Shown here one piece after another: positions 1 to 6,409 of a DNA stretch of 13,258 bases. The stretch comes from a bacterium (GTDB taxonomy: Bacteria > UBA10199 > 2-02-FULL-44-16 > JAAZCA01). The stretch is taken from assembly GCA_041648665.1 (NCBI GenBank), contig JBAZOP010000081.1, positions 1 to 13,258 on the forward strand, written 5' to 3'. The notes under the pieces were generated by a model. It did not search any database, was not told the DNA's origin, and was given only the letters and a program-made list of their open reading frames with translations. Numbering within the stretch: position 1 is the stretch's first letter; the number at the start of each line of letters is the position of its first letter. The position numbers and the translations under genes are program-made.

Positions 1-2
1 TT

Positions 3-143
3 ATGGTGAAGAGGACTTATCAACCCAGCAAGCGCAAACGCAAGAACAAGCACGGATTTCGCAAGAGGATGAGGAGCAAGGGGGGCCGCAAGGTCCTGGC
101 GAAGCGCAGGTCCAAAGGCAGGGCCCGCGTCTCTGTGCGCTGA
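3..143 (+). CDS. rpmH: 50S ribosomal protein L34
   Basis: This gene encodes a 46-residue structural protein of the large ribosomal subunit. The product starts MVKRTYQPSKRKRK and continues with HGFRKRM and GGRKVLAKRRSKGR, which are the family's signature blocks, and it has the usual length of 44-47 residues. It is complete although it starts at the third base of the window, so its ribosome binding site and promoter lie outside. It is followed after 18 bases by rnpA, the nearly universal bacterial pairing. It normally sits next to dnaA or oriC, so the replication origin may lie just upstream of this window; that last point is inference. Confidence 0.97.
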   Translation: MVKRTYQPSKRKRKNKHGFRKRMRSKGGRKVLAKRRSKGRARVSVR

Positions 144-161
144 TCCGGCCCGATCCGCAAT

Positions 162-545
162 ATGCCAAGATTTAAAAGGAGTGCGCGCATCCTGCGCCCA
201 GAGGATTATCAGGCGGTCAAGGCGCGCGGGGTCTCTGCCCGATCCGGCCCGATCGTTGTCGCAGTCCTGCCGGGCAGGTTGAAGAGGCTTGGCATAGCGG
301 TTTCCAAGTTCGTCGGGAACGCTGTGGAGCGAAACCGGATCAAGCGCGTGATCAGGGAATTCTTCAGGCAGAACCAGGGGTCCTTCCCTTCTGGAGATTG
401 CGTCGTGATACCGCGCAGGGGCGCAGCAAGCCTTGAAAACAAAAAGATCAGGGAGAGTCTCGCTGCTGCGCTCGCTTCCCTCTTAAACGCGGCGAGGGGC
501 GGACATTGTGAATCGAATGAAGAAGGTGATGATAAAGATGGTTGA
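162..545 (+). CDS. rnpA: Ribonuclease P protein component
   Basis: RnpA is the protein subunit of RNase P. It binds the catalytic RNA and helps process the 5' ends of precursor tRNAs. The 127-residue product has the RNR signature at residues 53-69 (NAVERNRIKRVIREFFR) and the preceding GIAVSKFVGNA strand. The N-terminal LRPEDYQAVKARG matches the usual start of the family. No clear Shine-Dalgarno sequence precedes the ATG. The last 38 bases overlap yidD in another frame, so the C-terminal tail (about residues 108-127, acidic) is probably unstructured and lineage-specific. It belongs to the rpmH-rnpA-yidD-yidC operon. Confidence 0.96.
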   Translation: MPRFKRSARILRPEDYQAVKARGVSARSGPIVVAVLPGRLKRLGIAVSKFVGNAVERNRIKRVIREFFRQNQGSFPSGDCVVIPRRGAASLENKKIRESLAAALASLLNAARGGHCESNEEGDDKDG

Positions 546-750
546 TGCGTATGGCGCGGCGTTGTCGCCGATCGCCGCGGCGCTCGGCGCTCGCTGCAGG
601 TTTCATCCGACGTGCTCTCTGTATGCGAGACAGGCGATAGAAAAATTTTCCCTTCCGCGCGCAGTTGCGCTTATCGCGTCGAGGCTGATTCGGTGCAACC
701 CGTGGTGCGAAGGCGGAATCGACCAACTCCCTGAAAGGGATACGAGGTGA
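508..750 (+). CDS. yidD: Membrane protein insertion efficiency factor YidD
   Basis: YidD is a small membrane-associated protein thought to assist insertion of membrane proteins by YidC. The 80-residue product shows the conserved core: ALSPIAAALGARCRFHPTCSLYA at about residues 18-40 (with Cys30, Pro34, Cys36), AIEKF, and RLIRCNPWCEGGIDQLPE at 59-76. The start is taken as GTG at 508, preceded by the purine-rich GAGGGGCGG; an in-frame ATG at 517 is an alternative. The gene overlaps the end of rnpA by 38 bases, and its TGA overlaps the yidC GTG start, so the three genes are probably translationally coupled. Confidence 0.93.
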   Translation: MNRMKKVMIKMVDAYGAALSPIAAALGARCRFHPTCSLYARQAIEKFSLPRAVALIASRLIRCNPWCEGGIDQLPERDTR

Positions 751-2468
751 AGATGAAAATCAGGATCAAGACAGAGCACAGGGCGTTGATAGCGGTCGTC
801 CTCTCCGCGGCATTCTTCATCGTATGGTATGCGGTGATCAATCCGTCCAAGCAGGCGGCGGCCCCGCAGGCCCCAGCCCAGAGCGAGGCGACGGGAAGCG
901 CCCCATCCGAGGTCAAGGCGCAGGACGGCGCCGTGGCCGATCCGGCCAACCCCTCGGCCGAGGCAGCGGCCTTTGCGGACGATCCTCAATCCAAGATCCC
1001 CGCGCGCTCCATCGAGATCAAAAACAATCTCGTCGCTGCGACGATAAGCAGCGACGGAGGCGCGCTGACCGGCTGGTCTCTCGCCGACTATACGCAGGGC
1101 ACCGACAAGGGCAGTCCGCTCATAGACCTCGCGTCGGGCGACGTAAGGGATCACCGCTTTCTGGGGCTCTCCGTGGATGGGACTGGTTTCACGATACCGG
1201 CCAACCCGCGCTACGAGGTGGTGAGTTCCACGGATTCTGAGGTCGTGCTGCGTTGGCGCAGGCCAGGCGAGATAACCATCGTGAAGAAAATCTCGCTTGC
1301 GCCGGACCGCTATGTTGCCGACGTTTCGGTCGAAGTGACGAACGAATCCGCGAAGCCTGTTTCAGCTAAACCAGGGCTCTCGCTCAGCGGGATCAACGTT
1401 CCGCAGGAGAAGAAGGGGTTCCTCTCGTTCATGCAGCCACCCCAGACTGATATCGTGCAGCCTGCTTATTATTCGGACGGAAAGGTTCACAGGGAGAAGA
1501 AGGTGGCGGAGACGGTCTCTGTCCCGGGCGCGGTCTACTGGTCCGGGCTCGAGAGTCGCTACTTCATCAGCGCGGTGATACCGAGGGTTCAGGGCGAGGG
1601 TCTGGCCGCGTTCTACGGCGCGCAGAAGGTCGAGGGAGAAAAACCAGGCACTATGGAGCTGTGGGCGGGAGCATCCCTTCCGGCGGCGCCCATCATGCCC
1701 GGCCAGAGCACGTCATTCGCCTTCACCGTCTATTCCGGTCCCAAGGACATAAAGCAGCTGAAGGATATGGGGGTAGGTCTCGAGAAGGCGATCGACTACG
1801 GGTGGTTCTCGGTCATCGCCGTGCCTATTCTCTATCTGCTCAAGTTCTTCCACAGCCTGATTCACAACTACGGCGTTGCGATAATATTGCTTACCGTGTT
1901 CGTGAAGCTCCTCCTTCATCCGATCAACGTCAAATCACTCAAGTCCATGAAGGCGATGCAGCAGCTGCAGCCCAGGCTCAAGGAGCTGCAGGCGAAGTAC
2001 AAGGACGACAAACAGCGGCTCAATGCGGAGACCATGCAGCTCTTCAAGGCCCACAAGGTGAATCCGATGGGCGGATGCCTGCCGATGGTCCTGCAGCTGC
2101 CGATATACATCGCGCTCTATAAGGTGCTGTGGAGTTCGATAGAGCTCTACCATGCGCCGTTCTTCTGGTTCTACCGCGACCTTTCGGCTCCGGATCCGTA
2201 TCTCATCACGCCGATACTGCTCGGCGTCTTCATGGTCGCGCAGCAGCATCTGACGCCCAGCGCATCCGTCGATCCGGCGCAGAAGAAGATGATGATGTTC
2301 ATGCCGATCATGTTCACCATGTTCATGCTTTTCCTGCCGGTCGGTCTCGTGATATACATCCTCGTCAACACAGTGACGAGCGTGACCCAGCAGTGGATGT
2401 ACAACAAGGGGATCGGCTTCATGGATCTCATCCGCGGCAGGTTCAAGTTTCGCGCCGCAAAGGCGTGA
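747..2468 (+). CDS. yidC: Membrane protein insertase YidC (Gram-negative type)
   Basis: YidC inserts and folds inner-membrane proteins, alone or with SecYEG. The 573-residue product has an N-terminal membrane segment (about residues 12-30), a Pro/Ala-rich linker, a large periplasmic beta-rich domain (about 85-340), and the conserved Oxa1-like core from about residue 345 with five predicted membrane passes in all. The core includes YGVAIILLTVFVKLLLHP and KVNPMGGCLPMVLQLPIYIALYKVL. The positive residue of the hydrophilic groove is Lys387 rather than the Arg of E. coli YidC, a substitution I believe is common in related groups. The large periplasmic domain indicates a Gram-negative envelope. The GTG start at 747 overlaps the yidD stop; ATG at 753 is an alternative. 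Jag, the common next gene, is absent. Confidence 0.97.
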   Translation: MKMKIRIKTEHRALIAVVLSAAFFIVWYAVINPSKQAAAPQAPAQSEATGSAPSEVKAQDGAVADPANPSAEAAAFADDPQSKIPARSIEIKNNLVAATISSDGGALTGWSLADYTQGTDKGSPLIDLASGDVRDHRFLGLSVDGTGFTIPANPRYEVVSSTDSEVVLRWRRPGEITIVKKISLAPDRYVADVSVEVTNESAKPVSAKPGLSLSGINVPQEKKGFLSFMQPPQTDIVQPAYYSDGKVHREKKVAETVSVPGAVYWSGLESRYFISAVIPRVQGEGLAAFYGAQKVEGEKPGTMELWAGASLPAAPIMPGQSTSFAFTVYSGPKDIKQLKDMGVGLEKAIDYGWFSVIAVPILYLLKFFHSLIHNYGVAIILLTVFVKLLLHPINVKSLKSMKAMQQLQPRLKELQAKYKDDKQRLNAETMQLFKAHKVNPMGGCLPMVLQLPIYIALYKVLWSSIELYHAPFFWFYRDLSAPDPYLITPILLGVFMVAQQHLTPSASVDPAQKKMMMFMPIMFTMFMLFLPVGLVIYILVNTVTSVTQQWMYNKGIGFMDLIRGRFKFRAAKA

Positions 2469-2482
2469 ATAAGGAGGGGCGT

Positions 2483-3139
2483 ATGCACATACCAGGTCAC
2501 GGTTTTCTCTCTGCACCGATAGCCGGCGCGACATGGGCGATGGCGGCGGGTGCGCTGATCCAGTCGATCAGAAATATCAAAAGCCGCGTAACAGCGCGTT
2601 GTTTTGCCAAGGCGGCGCTGCTCGCCGCGTTCGTGTTCGTGGCCCAGCTCGAGATCTTCGATTTCCCGGCAGGAGGGACGACGGCCCACGTCATTGGCGC
2701 CATGTTGCTCGTCGCCTTGGCTGGGCCTTATGCTGCGACCCTCATCATGTCGACGGTGCTCACCCTTCAGTGGGCCCTGCTTGGCGACGGCGGGTTTGTC
2801 TCGCTCGGCGCCAACATCGTGAGCATGGCAGTCGTAGCGCCTTGGGTGGGATGGGTTGTATACAGGTCGATTATATCTATGCGCGGGGGCTCGGCAATAA
2901 ATACCGTGGCGCTATTCGTGGGCTCCTGGATCTCGATGGTGGCTGCCGCGAGCGTCTGTTCTTTAGAACTGTGGACTTCCGGTGCGTCGCCGCTTAACGT
3001 GGTGCTCCCCTCCATGGTGCGGGCGCATGCCTTGGCCGGGGTCGTCGAGGGCGCAGTCACTATAACTGCTGTCTTTGCATTCAAGGCGGTTGAGGCGAGG
3101 ATCTCGGCCATCATTCCAGGTGGCCGATCTTTTTTATGA
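2483..3139 (+). CDS. cbiM: CbiM-like substrate-binding component of a cobalt/nickel ECF transporter
   Basis: CbiM/NikM proteins are the membrane substrate-binding components of ECF-type Co/Ni importers. The 218-residue product is hydrophobic throughout and begins MHIPGHGFLS, close to the family's MHIPDGFLS start; in the family the N-terminal amine and His2 bind the metal. A second ligand is expected in the GGTTAHVIGA block, here His69. The ATG at 2483 is fixed by a strong AAGGAGGGG at 2471-2479 and by the need for His at position 2; the same frame is open further upstream but that part lies inside yidC. It follows yidC by 14 bases. No CbiN, CbiQ or CbiO partner is present here. Its 3' end overlaps convergent gatE by 29 bases. 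Identification as a CbiM-family protein is firm; the metal (Co or Ni) is not determined. Confidence 0.86.
   Translation: MHIPGHGFLSAPIAGATWAMAAGALIQSIRNIKSRVTARCFAKAALLAAFVFVAQLEIFDFPAGGTTAHVIGAMLLVALAGPYAATLIMSTVLTLQWALLGDGGFVSLGANIVSMAVVAPWVGWVVYRSIISMRGGSAINTVALFVGSWISMVAAASVCSLELWTSGASPLNVVLPSMVRAHALAGVVEGAVTITAVFAFKAVEARISAIIPGGRSFL
3104..3135 (+). terminator. Possible intrinsic terminator inside the end of cbiM
   Basis: A 7-bp stem TCGGCCA (3104-3110) / TGGCCGA (3121-3127) with a 10-base loop is followed by TC and a run of six T (3130-3135). The shape is that of a rho-independent terminator for the rpmH-to-cbiM operon. It is odd because it lies within the last codons of cbiM, just before the TGA at 3137-3139. 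The loop is long and the stem short, so this is tentative. Confidence 0.4.
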
Positions 3140-4826
3140 CTGAGTCGATCTCTGCGGGATTTTTGGCGAGCTCCTTCACCAGCTCTTCGTAGTGCTTTGT
3201 TTTCACTTTGTGTTGTTTGCAGGCTGAGGCGAGTTTTGTCAGTGCATCGTCTGATATTCGCTCCGGATCAAGACCTTGCCTCCTCAAGCTTCGCGTCGCT
3301 TGCCCGATCAACCTCCCCACCAGCTTCATGTCAGCCTTTTCTTTCGCAAGCCTGTCGATCAGCGCGATGCGCGTGGAGAGCGCCAGGTCTTTTATCGTGT
3401 CTTCGGGCAGGCCGTACTTTCTGAATCGTTCCTCGACTGCATAGGTCGGCTCGGGCAGCTTCGACCGGATTGCCTCCACGCGCTCCTTCGTGATCTTGAT
3501 CGGCGGATGATCTGTGTCAGGGTACATACGGTCAGCGCCAGGGAGTATGCGCTCGAAGTCAGTGAGCCCCTCGCGCAGGTGCTGCCTGGTCTCACACGGC
3601 ACGCCAATGCACGCTTCCTTCATTCGGTCGCGGATCTCCTGCGTGGCTGTTATCGTGTCGCTCTCCTGCCCCCAGACTATTAGGCCCACATCATTATCGC
3701 CCAATCTCATCGCGAGGCGCATAGCGCGCATGTCTATGTGGTTGCGCGGGTACTCCGGGTAGTTATCGGTATGGTAGATGTTTGGGATGTCGTCGAGGCA
3801 TGCGATCACCCTCACGCGGCCAGCGAGTTCGGAGGAGAACATCCTGCCCGGCTGCGTCGGCGTATTGAGTATTCCCTTGATTCCCTCGATGCGGATGCCG
3901 CGTATGCGATGGCCTTTGCTTATGGCGTCTGAAAGGATCGGCGAGCGCGTGCCCCTGAACTCGTCGGTGAGGTCCAGCTCAAAAGTTTTGAGATTCTCCG
4001 CCGTGATCTTTCTCTTTGTGAGCTCTTTGCGGATGTCCAGCAGGGCCTTCTGCCGCAGCGCCTCGATACGCGTGAGCTCAGGGATGAGCTGATAGCGCGG
4101 CACACCTTTGATCTCCACGCGCGATCCGCCCTCGATGGAGACGTTGACGTCCTGGCGCGTGGCGCCGATGCCGCGGCGGACCTTGCCGGTGGCGCGCAAG
4201 AGCCTCCCGATGTGGCGCACGCCGCGCGCGGCCTCCTCAGGAGACTTGAAACACGCATCTGTCACCACCTCGATCAGCGGCATGCCTAGGCGGTCGGTGC
4301 GGAAGTGGATGAAGTGGCGTTCGTCCTTGGCTTCGCGGCAGGCGTCCTCCTCTATGGAGAAGTGCGAGATCCCGATGCGTTTTCCCTCGAACGGGATCGC
4401 GCCGTTGATGCCCACGATGCCTGTGCGCTGGAAGCCGGTGGGTATCGATCCGTCCAGGTATTGTTTGCGGGCTATGTGGAACTCGTCCACGACTCCGCAG
4501 CCGCACAGGAGTGCCAACTCGATGGCGATATCGAGTGCCTGGCTGTTTATGGGGAACGGCGGGGTGTCGTCCATGTCATAGGTGCAGACGGAGTTCTTGT
4601 TGAGGAGATAGACGATCTCCTTCTTGGTCTTGAACTCCATCAGCGCGCAACCGTCGTACACGCCCATCTCGGAGAGCGTCGGCCGCATGTGGCGCAGCAC
4701 CTCCGCGTGGTGCTCGTTGCTGTAGAGCCCGGCCGGGCAGCGGCAAAAGAGCTTCTTCTCCGTCAGCAGCTGCTGATGGATCTCCACCCCGCACTTGAAT
4801 CCCAGCTTTGTGAGGTCTTCGCTCAT
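3111..4826 (-). CDS. gatE: Archaeal-type Glu-tRNA(Gln) amidotransferase subunit E
   Basis: GatE binds Glu-tRNA(Gln), activates the glutamate with ATP and amidates it with ammonia supplied by GatD. The 571-residue product starts KLGFKCGVEIHQQLLTEKKLFCRCP (residues 7-31); the KCGxEIHQQL form is the GatE version of the GatB/GatE core. Further family blocks are YLDGSIPTGFQRT (123-135), SIEEDACRE (157-165), DRLGMPLIEVVTD (178-190), RQDVNVSI (224-231) and RVEIKGV. Residues of about 315-440 form the AspRS-like insert that separates GatE from GatB, ending LPGADRMYPDTDHPPI. The C-terminal helical tail begins near 450 but stops at IKKIGHLE; archaeal GatE is usually about 620-630 residues, so the final part of the tail appears absent. 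There is no Shine-Dalgarno sequence. It is divergent from gatD. A plain GatB identity is unlikely because of the insert and the gatD neighbour. Confidence 0.92.
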   Translation of the reverse strand: MSEDLTKLGFKCGVEIHQQLLTEKKLFCRCPAGLYSNEHHAEVLRHMRPTLSEMGVYDGCALMEFKTKKEIVYLLNKNSVCTYDMDDTPPFPINSQALDIAIELALLCGCGVVDEFHIARKQYLDGSIPTGFQRTGIVGINGAIPFEGKRIGISHFSIEEDACREAKDERHFIHFRTDRLGMPLIEVVTDACFKSPEEAARGVRHIGRLLRATGKVRRGIGATRQDVNVSIEGGSRVEIKGVPRYQLIPELTRIEALRQKALLDIRKELTKRKITAENLKTFELDLTDEFRGTRSPILSDAISKGHRIRGIRIEGIKGILNTPTQPGRMFSSELAGRVRVIACLDDIPNIYHTDNYPEYPRNHIDMRAMRLAMRLGDNDVGLIVWGQESDTITATQEIRDRMKEACIGVPCETRQHLREGLTDFERILPGADRMYPDTDHPPIKITKERVEAIRSKLPEPTYAVEERFRKYGLPEDTIKDLALSTRIALIDRLAKEKADMKLVGRLIGQATRSLRRQGLDPERISDDALTKLASACKQHKVKTKHYEELVKELAKNPAEIDSVIKKIGHLE

Positions 4827-4834
4827 CGCGCCGG

Positions 4835-4874
4835 GACACTAGTAAATCTGACGGTCTAGAGGCAAGCACAAGTT
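4835..4874 (-). promoter_or_regulatory. gatE promoter half of a mirror-image promoter pair
   Basis: Read toward gatE (minus strand), this segment has AACTTGTGCTTGC (4874-4862), a 15-base spacer, and TTTACTAGTGTC (4846-4835), then 8 bases to the ATG. The arrangement and spacing are identical to the segment upstream of gatD. TTGCCT and TAGTGT, 18 bases apart, could serve as -35 and -10 elements, which would put the transcript start within a few bases of the ATG. The boxes could equally be a regulator's binding sites. A weaker shared element, CCCGAA, lies further upstream (4886-4881). Confidence 0.6.
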
Positions 4875-4929
4875 TCTATATTCGGGTCCTGTCGCCGGCT
4901 CACCCCCATTTGCGGCATCCCGAAGCCAA

Positions 4930-4969
4930 AACTTGTTCTTGCTTCCAAGCGCTCATTTTTACTAGTGTC
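4930..4969 (+). promoter_or_regulatory. gatD promoter half of a mirror-image promoter pair
   Basis: This segment has AACTTGTTCTTGC (4930-4942), a 15-base spacer, TTTACTAGTGTC (4958-4969) and 8 bases to the gatD ATG. It matches the gatE side at 24 of 25 box positions with the same spacers, while the 15-base spacers themselves are alike at only about 7 of 15 positions. TTGCTT and TAGTGT, 18 bases apart, are candidate -35/-10 elements. No Shine-Dalgarno sequence precedes the ATG (the interval reads TCCCCGCC), which fits a nearly leaderless mRNA. Confidence 0.6.
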
Positions 4970-4977
4970 TCCCCGCC

Positions 4978-6405
4978 ATGACGGATGCGGATAAATACAA
5001 GGGTTACCGGGAGCCGGCGCTTACGGTGCTCAAGAAATATAGCGTCGAGGTCTGGGACAGCGTTGAGATCGAGACCCCCAAGGGCCCGTTTGTCGGCCTC
5101 ATCCTCCCCCGCTCCACGACCGAGGACTCTGATCACGTGGTGATCAAGATGCCGATCGGCTACAACACCGGCGTCCACGTGGACTCGATCAAGGGGATAA
5201 AGAAGACCGGCCACCGCGAGGGCAAATACGCGATACCTGAGCAGGACTTCCCGGTAGACAAGCGAAAACCCTACGTCTATCTGCTCGGCACAGGCGGCAC
5301 GATCGCCTCCCGCCTCGACTACAAGACAGGTGCTGTGGTCCCTGCTTTCTCGCCGGGCGAGCTCTATGGCGCCGTGCCGGAACTCGCCGATGTCTGCAAC
5401 CTGACCACCAAGAAGCTCTTTGGCGTTTTCTCCGAGAATATGGCGAAGGAACAGTATCAGACGCTCGCAGAGGAGATAGGCAGGCTCATACGCGAAGAAC
5501 GAGTTGACGGGATCGTGATCGGCCATGGCACGGATACGATGCACCACACCGCAGCTATACTATCCTATATGGTGCAGGATTCGCCGATCCCGATCGTGAT
5601 CGTGGGCTCGCAACGCTCCAGCGATAGACCTAGTTCGGACGCTGCGCGCAATCTGATAAACTCTGCCTATAGCGCAGCGCACTCTGACATCGCGGAGATC
5701 ATGGTCTGTATGTTCGGCCCGACCTCCGACGACTACGGACTCCTTCACATCGGCACGCGCGTGCGCAAGATGCACTCGAGCTATCGCTCCACTTTCCGCA
5801 CCGTAGGCGATATACCGTACGCCATGGTCTTTGCTGCGAGGCATGCGCTCAGCTGGGAGCCGCCGTCAGGCTCGGAGGGGATCGTTGCTCTTCGCGAGCA
5901 CAAGATGCGCAGGAAGGACAAGAACGTAAAGATCAACACCTCCTTCGACGATCGCGTCACGATCCTCTACTATTATCCGGGCATGAATCCGGACCTGGTC
6001 GACGCGATCGTGGACAAGGGCTATCACGGAATCGTGATCGCTGGCACCGGTCTCGGGCACGTGAACTCGGTGCTCAATCCAGCGCTCAAGCGTGCGATCG
6101 ACAAGGGCGTGGCGGTGGTGATGACAGTGCAGACTCTTTGGGGCTACGTGCACATGAACGTCTACGACACTGGGCGCTACCTGCTCGATCTCGGCGTCAT
6201 CCCGTGCGAGAATATGATACCTGAGGCGGCGTATATGAAGTTGTGTTGGACCCTGGGCCAGACGCGAGATTTGCAGAAGGTACGCGAGATGATGCTCACC
6301 CCAATTGCCCGCGAGATCACGGAGCGCGAGCCGCACAACGGATATCTCATCTACCAGGGCGGCATCCCCGAGGTCGAGCGGTTCCTATCCACGTACAAGA
6401 AATAG
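4978..6405 (+). CDS. gatD: Archaeal-type Glu-tRNA(Gln) amidotransferase subunit D
   Basis: GatD is the asparaginase-like subunit that releases ammonia from glutamine or asparagine and passes it to GatE. The 475-residue product has an N-terminal small beta-barrel (about residues 20-75, with VEVWDSVEIETPKGPFVGLILPR) that plain asparaginases lack and GatD has. The catalytic domain follows: TGGTIAS with Thr108, IGHGTDTMHHTA with Thr185-Asp186, and GTRVRKMHSSYRSTFR with Lys264, covering the Thr/Thr-Asp/Lys set of type I/II asparaginases. The tail has GIVIAGTGLGHV, QTLWGYVHMNVYDTGR and LGVIPCENMIPEAAYMKL, all close to archaeal GatD. It is longer than the roughly 420-440 residues usual in archaea, with about 20 extra residues after the REITERE block. 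It is convergent with the channel gene, only 4 bases apart. Confidence 0.93.
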   Translation: MTDADKYKGYREPALTVLKKYSVEVWDSVEIETPKGPFVGLILPRSTTEDSDHVVIKMPIGYNTGVHVDSIKGIKKTGHREGKYAIPEQDFPVDKRKPYVYLLGTGGTIASRLDYKTGAVVPAFSPGELYGAVPELADVCNLTTKKLFGVFSENMAKEQYQTLAEEIGRLIREERVDGIVIGHGTDTMHHTAAILSYMVQDSPIPIVIVGSQRSSDRPSSDAARNLINSAYSAAHSDIAEIMVCMFGPTSDDYGLLHIGTRVRKMHSSYRSTFRTVGDIPYAMVFAARHALSWEPPSGSEGIVALREHKMRRKDKNVKINTSFDDRVTILYYYPGMNPDLVDAIVDKGYHGIVIAGTGLGHVNSVLNPALKRAIDKGVAVVMTVQTLWGYVHMNVYDTGRYLLDLGVIPCENMIPEAAYMKLCWTLGQTRDLQKVREMMLTPIAREITEREPHNGYLIYQGGIPEVERFLSTYKK

Positions 6406-6409
6406 TCAA

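Noticed and set aside
1..162. Replication origin or DnaA boxes near rpmH
   Set aside because: No TTATCCACA-like cluster was seen here or in the other gene-free stretches; the origin may lie outside the window.
142..254. 14-base direct repeat GATCCGGCCCGATC at 142-155 and 241-254
   Set aside because: One copy lies between rpmH and rnpA and the other inside rnpA; the repeat is short, GC-rich and appears only twice.
2129..2482. Extension of the cbiM frame upstream into yidC
   Set aside because: The frame is open by chance inside yidC; the strong ribosome binding site at 2471-2479 and the metal-binding MHI start fix the true start at 2483.
5173..5184. Palindrome GTCCACGTGGAC in gatD
   Set aside because: It shares only the central CACGTG with parS and lacks the flanking TGTTT/AAACA, so it is not a ParB site; it fits ordinary codons.
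4978..6405. Reading gatD as a plain L-asparaginase
   Set aside because: The N-terminal barrel, the RVRKMHSSYR block and the divergent gatE neighbour point to GatD; asparaginases lack the barrel.
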